Below, piece after piece: positions 1-8,138 of a DNA stretch of 64,000 bases. Positions within the stretch are counted from its first letter, which is position 1. The number at the start of each line of letters is the position of its first letter. The notes under the pieces were generated by a model. The model was not told the DNA's origin. It did not search any database and worked only from the letters and a program-made list of their open reading frames with translations. The translations under genes were made by a program, and so were the position numbers. Source of the stretch: Caulobacter sp. Root343 (GTDB lineage Bacteria; Pseudomonadota; Alphaproteobacteria; Caulobacterales; Caulobacteraceae); the NCBI RefSeq assembly GCF_001425745.1, contig NZ_LMDF01000001.1, positions 477,154 through 541,153 on the forward strand. Direction: 5' to 3'.

Positions 1-170
1 TATAACTTCTAGGCTTTGGCCTTATTCCGATCTCTCCGGCGAAAGTCGGGCCCCGGGTCGCAAGAGCGTGCGTTTCGGACTATCGTCCGACGCTCTGGTT
101 GTATCCGGGTCCTGGCCTTGGCCGGGGAGACGGTTGACTGATGTGGCTTGAGTTGAGTTCGAGGCTTCGC
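1..170. other. Left-edge intergenic region with repeat fragment
   Basis: No gene is supported here. Bases 31-60 hold a GGCGAAAG...GGGCCC segment that resembles the inner repeat at 3200-3232, so this is probably another copy of the same dispersed Caulobacter-type repeat. The rest is the leader of the trehalase gene; no clear promoter is visible. Confidence 0.4.
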
Positions 171-1775
171 ATGGTTCGTCTGATCGCCGCGACGTTCGCC
201 GCCCTGGCCCTATCCTCGGCGGCGTTCGCCGGACCGGAGGACGCAGCCCAGGGCGCGGCCCAGGACGCCGCCAAGGTCCCCACGCCGGCCGACACCTACC
301 AGGAGCTGTTCCACCAGGTGCAGACCCGGCGGATCTTCCCGGACGGCAAGACCTTCGTCGACGCGGTCCCCAAGCGGGCCCCGGCCAAGATCCTGGCCGA
401 CTACCGCGCCCACGCGACGTTCAGCGACGCCGAACTGAAGCGCTTCGTCCGCGCCAACTTCGTGGCGCCCGGGGCGGGCGCGGCCCCGAAACGGACAGCC
501 AAGCGCACGACCCTCAAGGCCCATATCGCCGCCCTCTGGCCGCAACTGACCAAGCCGCCCGTGAAGCCGGTGGCGGGCGGTTCGGCCCTGGCCATGGCCA
601 AGCCGTTCGTCGTGCCGGGCGGGCGCTTTCGCGAGATCTACTACTGGGACAGCTACTTCACGATGCTGGGCCTGAAGGCCGACGGCCGCGACGACCTCGT
701 CGAGAACATGATCGACGATTTCGGCGGCCTGATCGACGCCTACGGCCACATCCCCAACGGCGCGCGGACCTATTATCTGAGCCGCTCGCAGCCGCCGTTC
801 TTCTTCGCCATGGTCGGGCTGTCCGGCGCCACAGATCCCAAGACCCTCAAGGCCCGCGTCGACCTGATGCGCCGTGAGCACGCCTTCTGGATGGACGGCG
901 CCGACGACCTGAAGCCCGGCGAGGCCCATCGGCGCGTGGTGGCCATGGCCGACGGCGGGGTCCTGAACCGCTACTGGGACGACCGCGCCACGCCGCGCGA
1001 CGAGTCCTATCGCGAGGACCTGGAGACCGCCCTCAAGAGCGGCCGTCCGCAGGCCGAGGTGTTCCGCGACCTGCGGGCCGGGGCCGAGAGCGGCTGGGAC
1101 TTTTCCTCGCGCTGGATGGCCGATGGCCAGAGCCTTTCGACGATCCAGACGACCTCGATCGTGCCGGTCGACCTCAACAGCCTGATGTACGGCCTGGAGA
1201 AGGCGATCTCGACGGGCTGCGCTCAACTGGCGGACGCCGACTGCGTGTCGGAGTTCGACCGTCGCGCCCACGCCCGGGCCGAGGCGATCGACTTCTATCT
1301 GTGGGACAACACCAAGGGCGCCTATCTCGACTATCAGTGGAAGACCGGCCAGCGCCTGGACCATCTCAGCGCGGCGACCTTCTATCCGCTGTTCGTCGGC
1401 GCCGCGGACGAGCCGAAGGCCCACATCGTCGCCCAGAAGGCCTGGGACGAACTGCTGGCCCCCGGCGGCCTGCGCACCACCACCGTCCGCACCGGCCAGC
1501 AGTGGGACACGCCCAACGGCTGGGCGCCGCTGCAGTGGGTGGCCGTCTCGGGCCTGCGCCGCTACGGCGAGGACGCCTTGGCCAGCGAGATCGCCAAGCG
1601 CTGGCTGGCCACGGTCGAGCGCGAGTACAAGGCCAGCGGCAAGATGCTCGAGAAGTACGACGTCGAGGAGGCCAAGGCCGGCGGGGGCGGGGAGTATCCC
1701 ACCCAAGACGGCTTCGGCTGGACCAACGGCGTGGCGCGCGCCTTGATGGAGCCGGCCGCGAAGGCTCCGAACTGA
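171..1775 (+). CDS. treA: Periplasmic alpha,alpha-trehalase (GH37)
   Basis: Hydrolyses trehalose to two glucose molecules, probably in the periplasm. Both family signatures are visible: PGGRFREIYYWDSY at about residues 149-162 and QQWDTPNGWAP near the C-terminus. ESGWDFSSRW carries the expected catalytic Asp (about residue 310), and EKYDVEE plus GGGGEYPTQDGFGWTNG match the end of the catalytic site. The start at 171 gives a clean signal peptide (MVRLIAATFAALALSSAAFA). An ATG 30 bases upstream would add ten residues in front of it and is less likely. The length of 534 residues is normal for bacterial periplasmic trehalases. The gene stands alone ahead of the cobalamin riboswitch. Confidence 0.95.
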   Translation: MVRLIAATFAALALSSAAFAGPEDAAQGAAQDAAKVPTPADTYQELFHQVQTRRIFPDGKTFVDAVPKRAPAKILADYRAHATFSDAELKRFVRANFVAPGAGAAPKRTAKRTTLKAHIAALWPQLTKPPVKPVAGGSALAMAKPFVVPGGRFREIYYWDSYFTMLGLKADGRDDLVENMIDDFGGLIDAYGHIPNGARTYYLSRSQPPFFFAMVGLSGATDPKTLKARVDLMRREHAFWMDGADDLKPGEAHRRVVAMADGGVLNRYWDDRATPRDESYREDLETALKSGRPQAEVFRDLRAGAESGWDFSSRWMADGQSLSTIQTTSIVPVDLNSLMYGLEKAISTGCAQLADADCVSEFDRRAHARAEAIDFYLWDNTKGAYLDYQWKTGQRLDHLSAATFYPLFVGAADEPKAHIVAQKAWDELLAPGGLRTTTVRTGQQWDTPNGWAPLQWVAVSGLRRYGEDALASEIAKRWLATVEREYKASGKMLEKYDVEEAKAGGGGEYPTQDGFGWTNGVARALMEPAAKAPN

Positions 1776-1807
1776 GCTTGACCCCGCGCCCGGCCCCGCC
1801 TACGCCG

Positions 1808-1990
1808 GACCTCGAAGGCATGGAGGCGCAAGCCTCCGGGAACGCGGTGACCAATCCGCGGCTGCCCCCGCAACTGTGATCGTCCGTCGATCGTCACGGC
1901 ACTCCGCCACTGGGACCCCTCTTTCTTGAAAGAGAGCCTGGGAAGGCGCCGCGACGGGAGGGCGTAAGCCAGGAGACCGGCCTTCGTCAT
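1808..1990 (+). promoter_or_regulatory. Cobalamin (B12) riboswitch
   Basis: The leader contains the conserved core GGCTGCCCCCGCAACTGT at about 1859-1876, preceded by GGGAACGCGGTG, and the B12 box AGCCAGGAGACCGGCC at about 1967-1983. Pairing segments lie between them. It sits directly upstream of the adenosyltransferase gene, so adenosylcobalamin probably represses cobO and the DUF1636 gene. The edges are approximate. Confidence 0.93.
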
Positions 1991-2029
1991 ATCAACGCGG
2001 CCGGCGGGGTGTCCGGCGAGGGCAGGGTG

Positions 2030-2662
2030 ATGACTGAAGCCACCGAAGACGCCGCTCAAGAGGCGGCGAAGAATACGCGCCATAACGCCAAGATGAAGGT
2101 CATCCAGGCCGCGCGGGCCAAGATGATGGCCGAGCGCCAGATCGAGAAGGGCCTGCTGATCGTCCATACGGGCGCCGGCAAAGGCAAGACCACGGCGGCT
2201 CTGGGCATGGTCTGCCGCGCCATCGGCCACGGCCAGCGGGTCAGCGTCGTCCAGTTCATCAAGGGGGCGATGCAGACCGGCGAGAAGCTCGTCTTTGATG
2301 CGTTCCCCGACCACGTCGAGTTCCGGCCGATGGGCGAGGGATTCACCTGGGACACCCAGGACCGGGCCCGCGACATCGCCGTGGCCCGCCAGGCCTGGGA
2401 GGTGATCAAGGCCCGCATCGCCGATCCCGACTGGGACATGGTGGTGGCCGACGAGCTGAACATCATCCTGCGCTACGACTACCTGCCGCTGGCCGAGGTG
2501 CTGGAGGTCCTGGTCAATCGGCCGGAGGGCAAGCACGTGGTGGTCACCGGCCGCAACGCCCCTGACGCCCTGATCGAGGCCGCCGACCTCGTCACCGAGA
2601 TGGCCCAGGTCAAGCACCCGTTCCGCTCCGGCGTGAAGGCCCAGGCGGGGATCGAGTTTTGA
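2030..2662 (+). CDS. cobO: Cob(I)yrinic acid a,c-diamide adenosyltransferase
   Basis: Transfers the 5'-deoxyadenosyl group of ATP to the cobalt of corrinoids in cobalamin synthesis and salvage. The CobA/CobO/BtuR fold is recognised from the P-loop GAGKGKTT near residues 48-55, VVQFIKGAMQTGE, VVADELNIILRYDYL (the DE motif) and VVTGRNAPDALIEAADLVTEM. The ATG at 2030 follows a GAGGGCAGGG ribosome-binding stretch; an in-frame GTG at 2009 would add seven residues. The 3' end overlaps the next gene (TTGA), which implies translational coupling. The upstream B12 riboswitch agrees with the call. Confidence 0.95.
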   Translation: MTEATEDAAQEAAKNTRHNAKMKVIQAARAKMMAERQIEKGLLIVHTGAGKGKTTAALGMVCRAIGHGQRVSVVQFIKGAMQTGEKLVFDAFPDHVEFRPMGEGFTWDTQDRARDIAVARQAWEVIKARIADPDWDMVVADELNIILRYDYLPLAEVLEVLVNRPEGKHVVVTGRNAPDALIEAADLVTEMAQVKHPFRSGVKAQAGIEF

Positions 2663-3063
2663 CCCTACTGCGCGAGGCCGACGACGGCCCGGCGGTGGTG
2701 GTCTGCAACACCTGCCGCGTCTCGGCCGACGAGCGCGAGGACGCGGACGGCGTGCGCGGCGGGGCGCTGCTGGCGGCGGCGTTGCGGGAGATCGCCGAGG
2801 GCACGGGCGTGGCGATCCAGGAGATGCCGTGCCTGTTCAACTGCGCCCAGCACTGCTCGATCCACCTGCGCGCGCCGGGCAAGATCGGCTACGTGCTGGG
2901 ACGGTTCGAGCCGACCGCCGAGGCGGCGCGAGCGATCCTCGACTATGCGGTGGCCTACGCCGCCAGCGACGAGGGCGTGGTCCCGTACCGGCAGTGGCCG
3001 GAGGGCGTGAAGGGCCACTTCATCGTGCGGGCGCCGCCGGCGGGGAAGCTGGTGGGGGAGTAG
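2659..3063 (+). CDS. DUF1636 predicted metal-binding protein
   Basis: A 134-residue protein of the DUF1636 family, members of which are often found beside cobalamin genes. Its function is not established. Cysteines are arranged as VVVCNTC near the N-terminus and CLFNCAQHC near residues 58-66, a pattern suited to an Fe-S cluster or metal site resembling thioredoxin-like ferredoxins. It starts at a TTG overlapping the cobO stop by four bases, so it is co-translated with cobO under the same riboswitch. That context suggests a role in corrinoid or cobalt handling, which is inference. The first residues after the start are poorly constrained. Confidence 0.8.
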   Translation: MTLLREADDGPAVVVCNTCRVSADEREDADGVRGGALLAAALREIAEGTGVAIQEMPCLFNCAQHCSIHLRAPGKIGYVLGRFEPTAEAARAILDYAVAYAASDEGVVPYRQWPEGVKGHFIVRAPPAGKLVGE

Positions 3064-3084
3064 GGGAGTCGGCTCACGACCCTG

Positions 3085-3440
3085 AGCGGACATCCGAGAT
3101 CCCTCTCTCTGAGAGAGAGGGAGGGGCCCGCCGCCGCAGGCGGTGGGAGGGTGAGTGGTTACGGTCTTGCCGAACGAAGCTCTTCTCTTCCGACCTCCCC
3201 GGCGAAAGCCGGGGCCCAGGTCGAACCCACAAGCCTCACATGGACAGCGCGATGCGGGGGCGCGTCAGCCCCAAACTTTCCGGATGAATCTGCCCCGGCC
3301 TTCGCCGGGGAGGTCGGAGTTTGGGGAAGCGGATCTATTATCTTGGGATTTTCCGGCCGGCGGTGAAACCACTCACCCTCCCACCGCTTCGCGGCGGGCC
3401 CCTCTCTCTCTCTCAGAGAGAGGGATTCCGGGTGTCCGCT
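3085..3440. repeat. Nested long inverted repeat element
   Basis: Outer arms at about 3085-3160 and 3367-3440 are near-perfect inverse copies. Each contains a CTCTCTCAGAGAGAGGG-type stretch, GGGCCCGCCGC, and AGGGTGAGTGG or its complement. Inside lies a second pair, about 3197-3231 and 3292-3319, built on GACCTCCCCGGCGAAAGCC and GGCCTTCGCCGGGGAGGTC. The whole could fold into a very long hairpin. No transposase is present. It looks like two families of dispersed intergenic repeats, one inserted in or flanking the other. Short open frames across it are low-complexity translations of the repeat. Confidence 0.85.
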
Positions 3441-3463
3441 AACCACCCATTGCGGAAGTTCGC

Positions 3464-4303
3464 TTAATCCTTTGGTAGCGGGCCGCCGAATTTAGCCAGG
3501 CAATGCCACGCTTGCTTCAGGACTTGGAAATCCAAGCCAGCATTATGGACCATCCCGAGATCGCGTGGGGTCAGCGGCTCATCGCGCAATAGCGTCTCGA
3601 GAAGTTCAGCGGCGCGCAGGCCTCTGTAGTCTGCGCAGCGGGATAGCTCGGACCTGGAAAGGCAGAACCCTTCGTGCCATTCGATGGGGCATTGCAGTTT
3701 AGCAGCGGCTTTTTCGACCCTTGTCCCGACATAGCTAGGATCGAGCACGATGGCATCGACGTCTTCCTCGATGCGGATTTCGCCGTGCACATGGGCCTCG
3801 ATGTAGTCGTCAAGAACGTCCAGACCGGCCGGGTTGCGTTCCGCGAGCGCGATGAGCGGCATATGGGACTGCACTCCGAAATCCTGCGGCGATAGGTGAC
3901 TGTCCGGATAGCAGAAGGTGGCACGGCTCAACGCGTTCTGGCGCAGTCGGATATGGGCCGAGCCAAACCTCGGCGACCCGCCGACGCGCCATCCACGATA
4001 ATTAAGCGCCCCATATTTCGGGCGCGTGGTCGGCTGTTCATTATCGTAAGCGCCGCCGAAAATTCTACTTTCCCAATTCCAGCGATCTCCGCCGGCATGG
4101 GCGGTCAATCCCCCGTTACTGGCGCCTGTTTCGAACTGAGAGCGATAGACGCGGTCGTGCGCCAGGGCTTCGATCATAATCCCGGAGCCATACGGAGTGT
4201 CTGGGTGGAAGTTCAGCGTGACGGATTGACCGTCTGGCACACGCGGTCCAGCCGACTTGTTGGCGACGTGACGAACGGCAAGTTCCCAGCAGGCTTCAGC
4301 CAT
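3464..4303 (-). CDS. DUF3626 family protein
   Basis: A 279-residue protein that I recognise as DUF3626 from VTLNFHPDTPYGSGIMIEAL, YRSQFETGASNGGLTAHAGG, ESRIFGGAYDNE, KYGALNYRG and PRFGSAHIRL. The biochemical function is not known to me. There is no signal peptide or membrane segment, so it is probably cytoplasmic. A sampled 60-base stretch (3661-3720) is about 57% G+C against roughly 68% around it, codon choice is less G+C-biased, and the gene lies between a large inverted repeat and a housekeeping gene, which suggests horizontal acquisition. The start is uncertain because homologues may begin further upstream. Confidence 0.75.
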   Translation of the reverse strand: MAEACWELAVRHVANKSAGPRVPDGQSVTLNFHPDTPYGSGIMIEALAHDRVYRSQFETGASNGGLTAHAGGDRWNWESRIFGGAYDNEQPTTRPKYGALNYRGWRVGGSPRFGSAHIRLRQNALSRATFCYPDSHLSPQDFGVQSHMPLIALAERNPAGLDVLDDYIEAHVHGEIRIEEDVDAIVLDPSYVGTRVEKAAAKLQCPIEWHEGFCLSRSELSRCADYRGLRAAELLETLLRDEPLTPRDLGMVHNAGLDFQVLKQAWHCLAKFGGPLPKD

Positions 4304-4444
4304 GAACTCAAGCTAAGGTGGCGAACACTGTTTGCCTACCCGGCGTTGCTAGGCAGGCCGTTGAAAGGCCGCTCTCCACCCTTGGCGGATGTTCGCTGAG
4401 GCGGACCCCGGTCTTCGGACACCTGGTTTTCTTAGGGTGAAAGC

Positions 4445-6640
4445 CTAGCCCCTCGGCTCCGCCGGCGGCGGGGCGACCGGCACGCCGCTGGTGGCCGGCT
4501 CCGGCGTCGGCTCGGCCGGGACCGGCGTTAGCGGGGCCAGCGGCAGACCATCCGGGCCGATCTCGCCTTCCAGCGGTAGGCCGAGATCCTCCAGCGGATC
4601 CTCGACCGGCGCGGCGACGGCGGGACGGCCCAGGGCCGAGAGCATGAAGGCCTTCCAGATCTTGGCGGGCTCGCCGCCGCCGACCACGCCGTTCATCGAG
4701 CTGTTGTCGTCGTTGCCGACCCAGACCCCGACCACCAGGTCGTCGACGTAACCGACGAACAGGGCGTCGTGATAATCCTGGGTGGTGCCGGTCTTGCCGT
4801 AGGCGCCTTCGATGGCCGCCTCCAGGCCGGTGCCGCGATGGGTGGCCGAGCGCAGCAGGTCGCGCATGCCCAGCAGCACCTTGGGGTCGTAGGCCTTGGT
4901 CGCCGGCTTCCTGAAGGTGTCCAGGGCGTGCGGGACGATCGGATATTCCCCGGCCGCGATCGAGGCGTAGGCCGCGGTCAGGCGGGTCAGGCTCATCGAG
5001 CCGGTGCCCAGCGCCATGGTCAGGTCGGTGGGGATCTTCTCGGTGACGCCCAGGTCGCGGGCGACCTTGATCACCTTGGCCGGGCCCAGGTCATGCGCCA
5101 GGCGCACGGCGGCGACGTTCGACGAGGCGGCGAAGGCGCTGATCAGCGGGATTTCGCGGTCCCGATATTTGCCCTCGTGGTTCTTGGGCATGTAGCCGCT
5201 GACCTGCACCGGGGTGTCGAGGATCGGCGACGTCGTGGTCATGCCTTCGCGCAGGGCGGCCAGGTAGACGAACAGCTTGAACGACGAGCCCGGCTGGCGT
5301 TCGCCGTCGGCGCGGTTGAACTGGCTTTGCTTGTAGTCGCGGCCGCCGACCATGGCGACGACGCGGCCGTCCTTGCGCATGGCCACCAGGGCGCCCTGGG
5401 TGATGTTCAGGACCTTGCCGTCGCGTTCGATGAAGTCGTTGAGGATCGTCTCGGCCTTCTCCTGCAGCTCAGGATCCAGCGTCGTCTTGACGATCGTCTC
5501 GCCATAGCGAGCGCCGATGGCGGCGCGGGCCTGGGGCAGGGCCCAGTCGGCGAAGTAGGAGCCGGTCGGCAGCTTGTCCGGGTTCTCGACGGCCGAGACT
5601 TCGCCGACCGCGTCGGCCTGGGCCTGGGTGATCGTGCCGGTCTCGACCATGGCGCCGAGCACCACGCGCATCCGCTCGCGGGCGCCGTCGATGTTGTTGG
5701 TGGGGGCCAGGCGGGACGGGGCCTTGACCAGGCCGGCCAGCATGGCGGCTTCGCCGATCGACAGCTGCTCGGGTTGCTTGCCGAAATAGTGGCGGGCGGC
5801 GGCGCGTAGGCCAAAGGCGCCATCGCCGAAATAGACCGACGACAGGTAGCGCGACAGGATCTCCGTCTTGCTGAGGCGAGTCTCCAGATAGACGGCGATC
5901 ATCGCCTCCTGAGCCTTGCGGCGCAGGTTGCGGTCGCTGCTGAGGAAGGCGTTCTTGGCCAGCTGCTGGGTGATGGTCGAGCCGCCTTCCGAGACGCCCC
6001 CGGCCTTGGCGTTCTTGCCCACGGCGCGGGCGATTGCTTTCAGGTCGACGCCCATGTGGCTGTAGAAGCGGCGGTCCTCGATGGCGATGAAGGCGCCGGG
6101 CACATAGGCCGGCAGCTTGGCCACGTCGATCGGCGCTTCCTTGTACGAACCGCGGCGGGCGATCGGCGTGCCGTCCTCGGCCACCAGCACGATGGCCGAG
6201 TTGGTCAGCGGCTCCAGCGCCCGGCTCAGCGGCAGCGACCAGAACAGCGAGGCGACCAGCACCACGACCAGCACGACGGCGGCGGCCGCGCCGATCAGCC
6301 AGGCGGGACGCTTCCAGATCGGCGGCTTGGCGGCCTTGACCGGTTCGGCCGGAGAGAGGGCGGCTTCGGGCACGGTCTCGACCGCTTCCGGCAAGTCGGT
6401 CTCGGCGGCCTCGGGGGCGGGTTCTTCCGGCGGGACGTCGGGCGCGGCGACCGGTTCGGATGCGGCGTCGGCTCCCGGCGCGGGCGTCTCGGCCGCTGCG
6501 GTCTCGGACGAGGTCTCGTCCAGCCCGGCCGCCTCGCTCATCGCCGTCCGGGCGCGAGGCTTCCTGGGCTTGCGCGGCTTGGGCGCGCCAACGTCCTCTG
6601 GCGGGGTCTCAGGAGCGGTGGGATCGATGGGATCGGACAT
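4445..6640 (-). CDS. Class A penicillin-binding protein (PBP1A family)
   Basis: Bifunctional peptidoglycan glycosyltransferase and transpeptidase anchored in the inner membrane. A roughly 110-residue Pro/Ala/Glu-rich cytoplasmic tail with a basic patch (KPRKPRKPRAR) precedes one membrane segment at about 112-134. Glycosyltransferase motifs are EDRRFYSH (188-195, catalytic Glu), GGSTITQQ (219-226) and RKAQE (241-245). Transpeptidase motifs are SSFK (Ser452), SSN (506-508) and KTGTT (616-620). The C-terminus is again Pro/Glu-rich. At 731 residues it is normal for the family. The long acidic, proline-rich cytoplasmic tail could recruit a localisation partner, as known for some Caulobacter PBPs. 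I do not assign a specific paralogue name. Confidence 0.95.
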   Translation of the reverse strand: MSDPIDPTAPETPPEDVGAPKPRKPRKPRARTAMSEAAGLDETSSETAAAETPAPGADAASEPVAAPDVPPEEPAPEAAETDLPEAVETVPEAALSPAEPVKAAKPPIWKRPAWLIGAAAAVVLVVVLVASLFWSLPLSRALEPLTNSAIVLVAEDGTPIARRGSYKEAPIDVAKLPAYVPGAFIAIEDRRFYSHMGVDLKAIARAVGKNAKAGGVSEGGSTITQQLAKNAFLSSDRNLRRKAQEAMIAVYLETRLSKTEILSRYLSSVYFGDGAFGLRAAARHYFGKQPEQLSIGEAAMLAGLVKAPSRLAPTNNIDGARERMRVVLGAMVETGTITQAQADAVGEVSAVENPDKLPTGSYFADWALPQARAAIGARYGETIVKTTLDPELQEKAETILNDFIERDGKVLNITQGALVAMRKDGRVVAMVGGRDYKQSQFNRADGERQPGSSFKLFVYLAALREGMTTTSPILDTPVQVSGYMPKNHEGKYRDREIPLISAFAASSNVAAVRLAHDLGPAKVIKVARDLGVTEKIPTDLTMALGTGSMSLTRLTAAYASIAAGEYPIVPHALDTFRKPATKAYDPKVLLGMRDLLRSATHRGTGLEAAIEGAYGKTGTTQDYHDALFVGYVDDLVVGVWVGNDDNSSMNGVVGGGEPAKIWKAFMLSALGRPAVAAPVEDPLEDLGLPLEGEIGPDGLPLAPLTPVPAEPTPEPATSGVPVAPPPAEPRG

Positions 6641-6787
6641 GGGCTTGGCGCTCGCTTCGGGCGCAGGCCCTCACTCGTCGAGCGCGCTCATTACCATACG
6701 GTCCCGGCAAACCAAGCGCGCTGAAAGGGAAGTTTTTTCAGGCGCCGCCCTTGAACCGTCGTGGACCGATCATAACTCCTACCCCGT

Positions 6788-6867
6788 GAGGCCAGCGGCC
6801 TCTGCCCTTTCCTGGGGCGTTTCCTCCCCAACTTTTCAGCCCGGCCGTTTGGCCGGGCTTTTCTTTT
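6788..6867 (+). ncRNA. Candidate structured small RNA with terminator
   Basis: Three perfect hairpins follow each other on the + strand: GAGGCC/GGCCTC (6788-6802), TGGGG/CCCCA (6813-6830, with the C-rich stretch TTTCCTCCCC in loop and arm) and AGCCCGGCC/GGCCGGGCT (6838-6859), the last running into TTTTCTTTT. No + strand gene lies upstream, because the flanking genes are both on the - strand, so the terminator has no coding client. A weak TTGAAC at 6751-6756 with CATAAC at 6771-6776 could be a promoter, but the spacing is short. The 5' end is unknown. Confidence 0.45.
6838..6867 (+). terminator. Rho-independent terminator, + strand
   Basis: A nine-base-pair stem AGCCCGGCC/GGCCGGGCT with a GTTT loop is followed by TTTTCTTTT. 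The T-run is on the + strand only, so it terminates rightward transcription, not the leftward phytase gene that ends at 6877. Confidence 0.8.
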
Positions 6868-6876
6868 GCGCCTTCG

Positions 6877-7953
6877 CTACAGCTTCAGCTTGGCGGCGAT
6901 CGCCGACCAGGGGACCAGCTTGAAGTTCTGGCGCCCGGGCGGAGCGGCGTTGTCGTCGTCCTGCGCCACGAAGGCGCCGCTCTCCAGGCCCGCGCCCAGC
7001 GAGGCGCTGCTCACGTCCAGGCCGTCGGTCCCAGAGATCCCGTCGATCCCGGCCTGGTCGTTGGCCGCCACCCCGAAGCTGCCGACATAGGCGTTGTCGC
7101 CCTCGCGCCGGAACACGGCATAGCTGTTGTTGCCCTGGCTGGAGACGACCAGATAGCCCTTGCCGCCCGGTTGGGCGTAGAGGCCGACGCCCTCCAGGTC
7201 GTCCTTCAGGGCGGGGTTGTCGGCGACCCGGGCGATCGCCTTCCTGGCCGCGCCGGTCTTGGCGTCCGCGCCCAGCTTCCAGAGCGCCACATCCTCCTCG
7301 GCGACATAGAGGGCGCCGGTGGCGTCGTCGGCGACGCAGCCTTCGGTCTGGGTGTCGAACCTGAGGTCGCGCACGGCCTGGGCCCGGACCTTGCCGGCCG
7401 GCGTGGCGGTGAGCTTCCACTGGCGGACCAGGCCCTGAGGATCGCTGACGAACACGAACGTCCCGCCCTTGCGGTCGCGGTACATGCACAGGCCGTAGGG
7501 ATCGGAAAGGCCGGTGGCCTGGACGCCGTCGGCGACGCTGGTCAACTGGCGGGTCTCGGGATCGATCGTGTAGAGGGCGATGGCCTTGCGGGTGCGGTCG
7601 CTGGCGGCGACCAGGGTCACGCGCCTGCCGCCCAGCTTGAAGCCGCCGCGCAGGTCGACATTGTTCATTCGGCCGTCGGGCAGGTATTGCAGCCGCTTGC
7701 CTGACAGGTCGTAGACCAGCATGCCGCCCTTCTTGTCGGTGGCGATGATGGCGCTCTTGGCCGGGTCGCTGGGATGGACCCAGATCGCCGGATCGTCGGC
7801 GGCGTCGCCCTCGTGGTCGACCGGCTCGGTCTCCATCGTCGGCCGGACCAGCGCCAGCCCGGGCGCGGCGGTCGGGGAGGGGGCCGTCTGGGCCAGGGTC
7901 GGCGCGGCGGCCATCAGGGCCAGCAGGCCGGCGGCGAGGTTCAGCTTGATCAT
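6877..7953 (-). CDS. Beta-propeller phytase, secreted
   Basis: Removes phosphates from myo-inositol hexakisphosphate using Ca2+ sites on a six-bladed propeller. Family hallmarks occur in order: DDPAIWVHP, DGRMNNVDLR, SDPYGLCMY, TEGCVADD, AEEDVALW, DLEGVGLY, SSQGNNSYAVF and GTDGLDV. The start at 7953 gives the signal peptide MIKLNLAAGLLALMAAAPTLAQ; the longer open frame to 8028 is rejected. The mature protein is about 335 residues, normal for the family, and probably periplasmic or secreted. It is transcribed away from a second, unrelated phytase at 8139, and the inositol catabolic genes follow. Members of this family typically stop at inositol trisphosphates, so a partner phosphatase makes sense. 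Confidence 0.93.
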   Translation of the reverse strand: MIKLNLAAGLLALMAAAPTLAQTAPSPTAAPGLALVRPTMETEPVDHEGDAADDPAIWVHPSDPAKSAIIATDKKGGMLVYDLSGKRLQYLPDGRMNNVDLRGGFKLGGRRVTLVAASDRTRKAIALYTIDPETRQLTSVADGVQATGLSDPYGLCMYRDRKGGTFVFVSDPQGLVRQWKLTATPAGKVRAQAVRDLRFDTQTEGCVADDATGALYVAEEDVALWKLGADAKTGAARKAIARVADNPALKDDLEGVGLYAQPGGKGYLVVSSQGNNSYAVFRREGDNAYVGSFGVAANDQAGIDGISGTDGLDVSSASLGAGLESGAFVAQDDDNAAPPGRQNFKLVPWSAIAAKLKL

Positions 7954-8008
7954 GACGGGCGTCCCTGTTGTCACGTTTGCGTCTCGGATCCGGCCTAGAC
8001 GCGGTTGG

Positions 8009-8026
8009 CTGACGTCCCGCTGACAC
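8009..8026 (+). promoter_or_regulatory. Possible Pho box (CTGACGT-N4-CTGACAC)
   Basis: Two direct repeats, CTGACGT and CTGACAC, are spaced by CCCG, giving the 11-base period of PhoB binding sites (consensus CTGTCAT-N4-CTGTCAT). It lies between the two phytase genes, where phosphate control would be expected. It departs from consensus at the fourth and fifth positions, so the call is tentative. Confidence 0.35.
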
Positions 8027-8031
8027 AACGC

Positions 8032-8085
8032 GGAATCTGAAGAAAAATTCCATTCCTATTGCAAAATAGAAAATCCATTCATATC
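8032..8085. promoter_or_regulatory. Inositol-type operator A (phytase promoter)
   Basis: ATTCCATTCC at 8047-8056, then TTGCAAAATAGAAAAT at about 8059-8074 and TCCATTC at 8074-8080. It aligns closely with the operator at 25931-25973, sharing TTGCAAAATAGAA, and more loosely with sites before idh/iolR, iolC and the antiporter gene. I infer an IolR binding site controlling the histidine-acid phytase and perhaps the divergent propeller phytase. Confidence 0.6.
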
Positions 8086-8138
8086 GTCGTCGACAATGAA
8101 ATAGCCGCGCACAAGCAGTGGCTCACGGGGAGATGTCT

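Noticed and set aside
3151..3446. Several short overlapping open frames between DUF1636 and DUF3626
   Set aside because: They translate the arms of the nested inverted repeat on both strands and lack ribosome sites.
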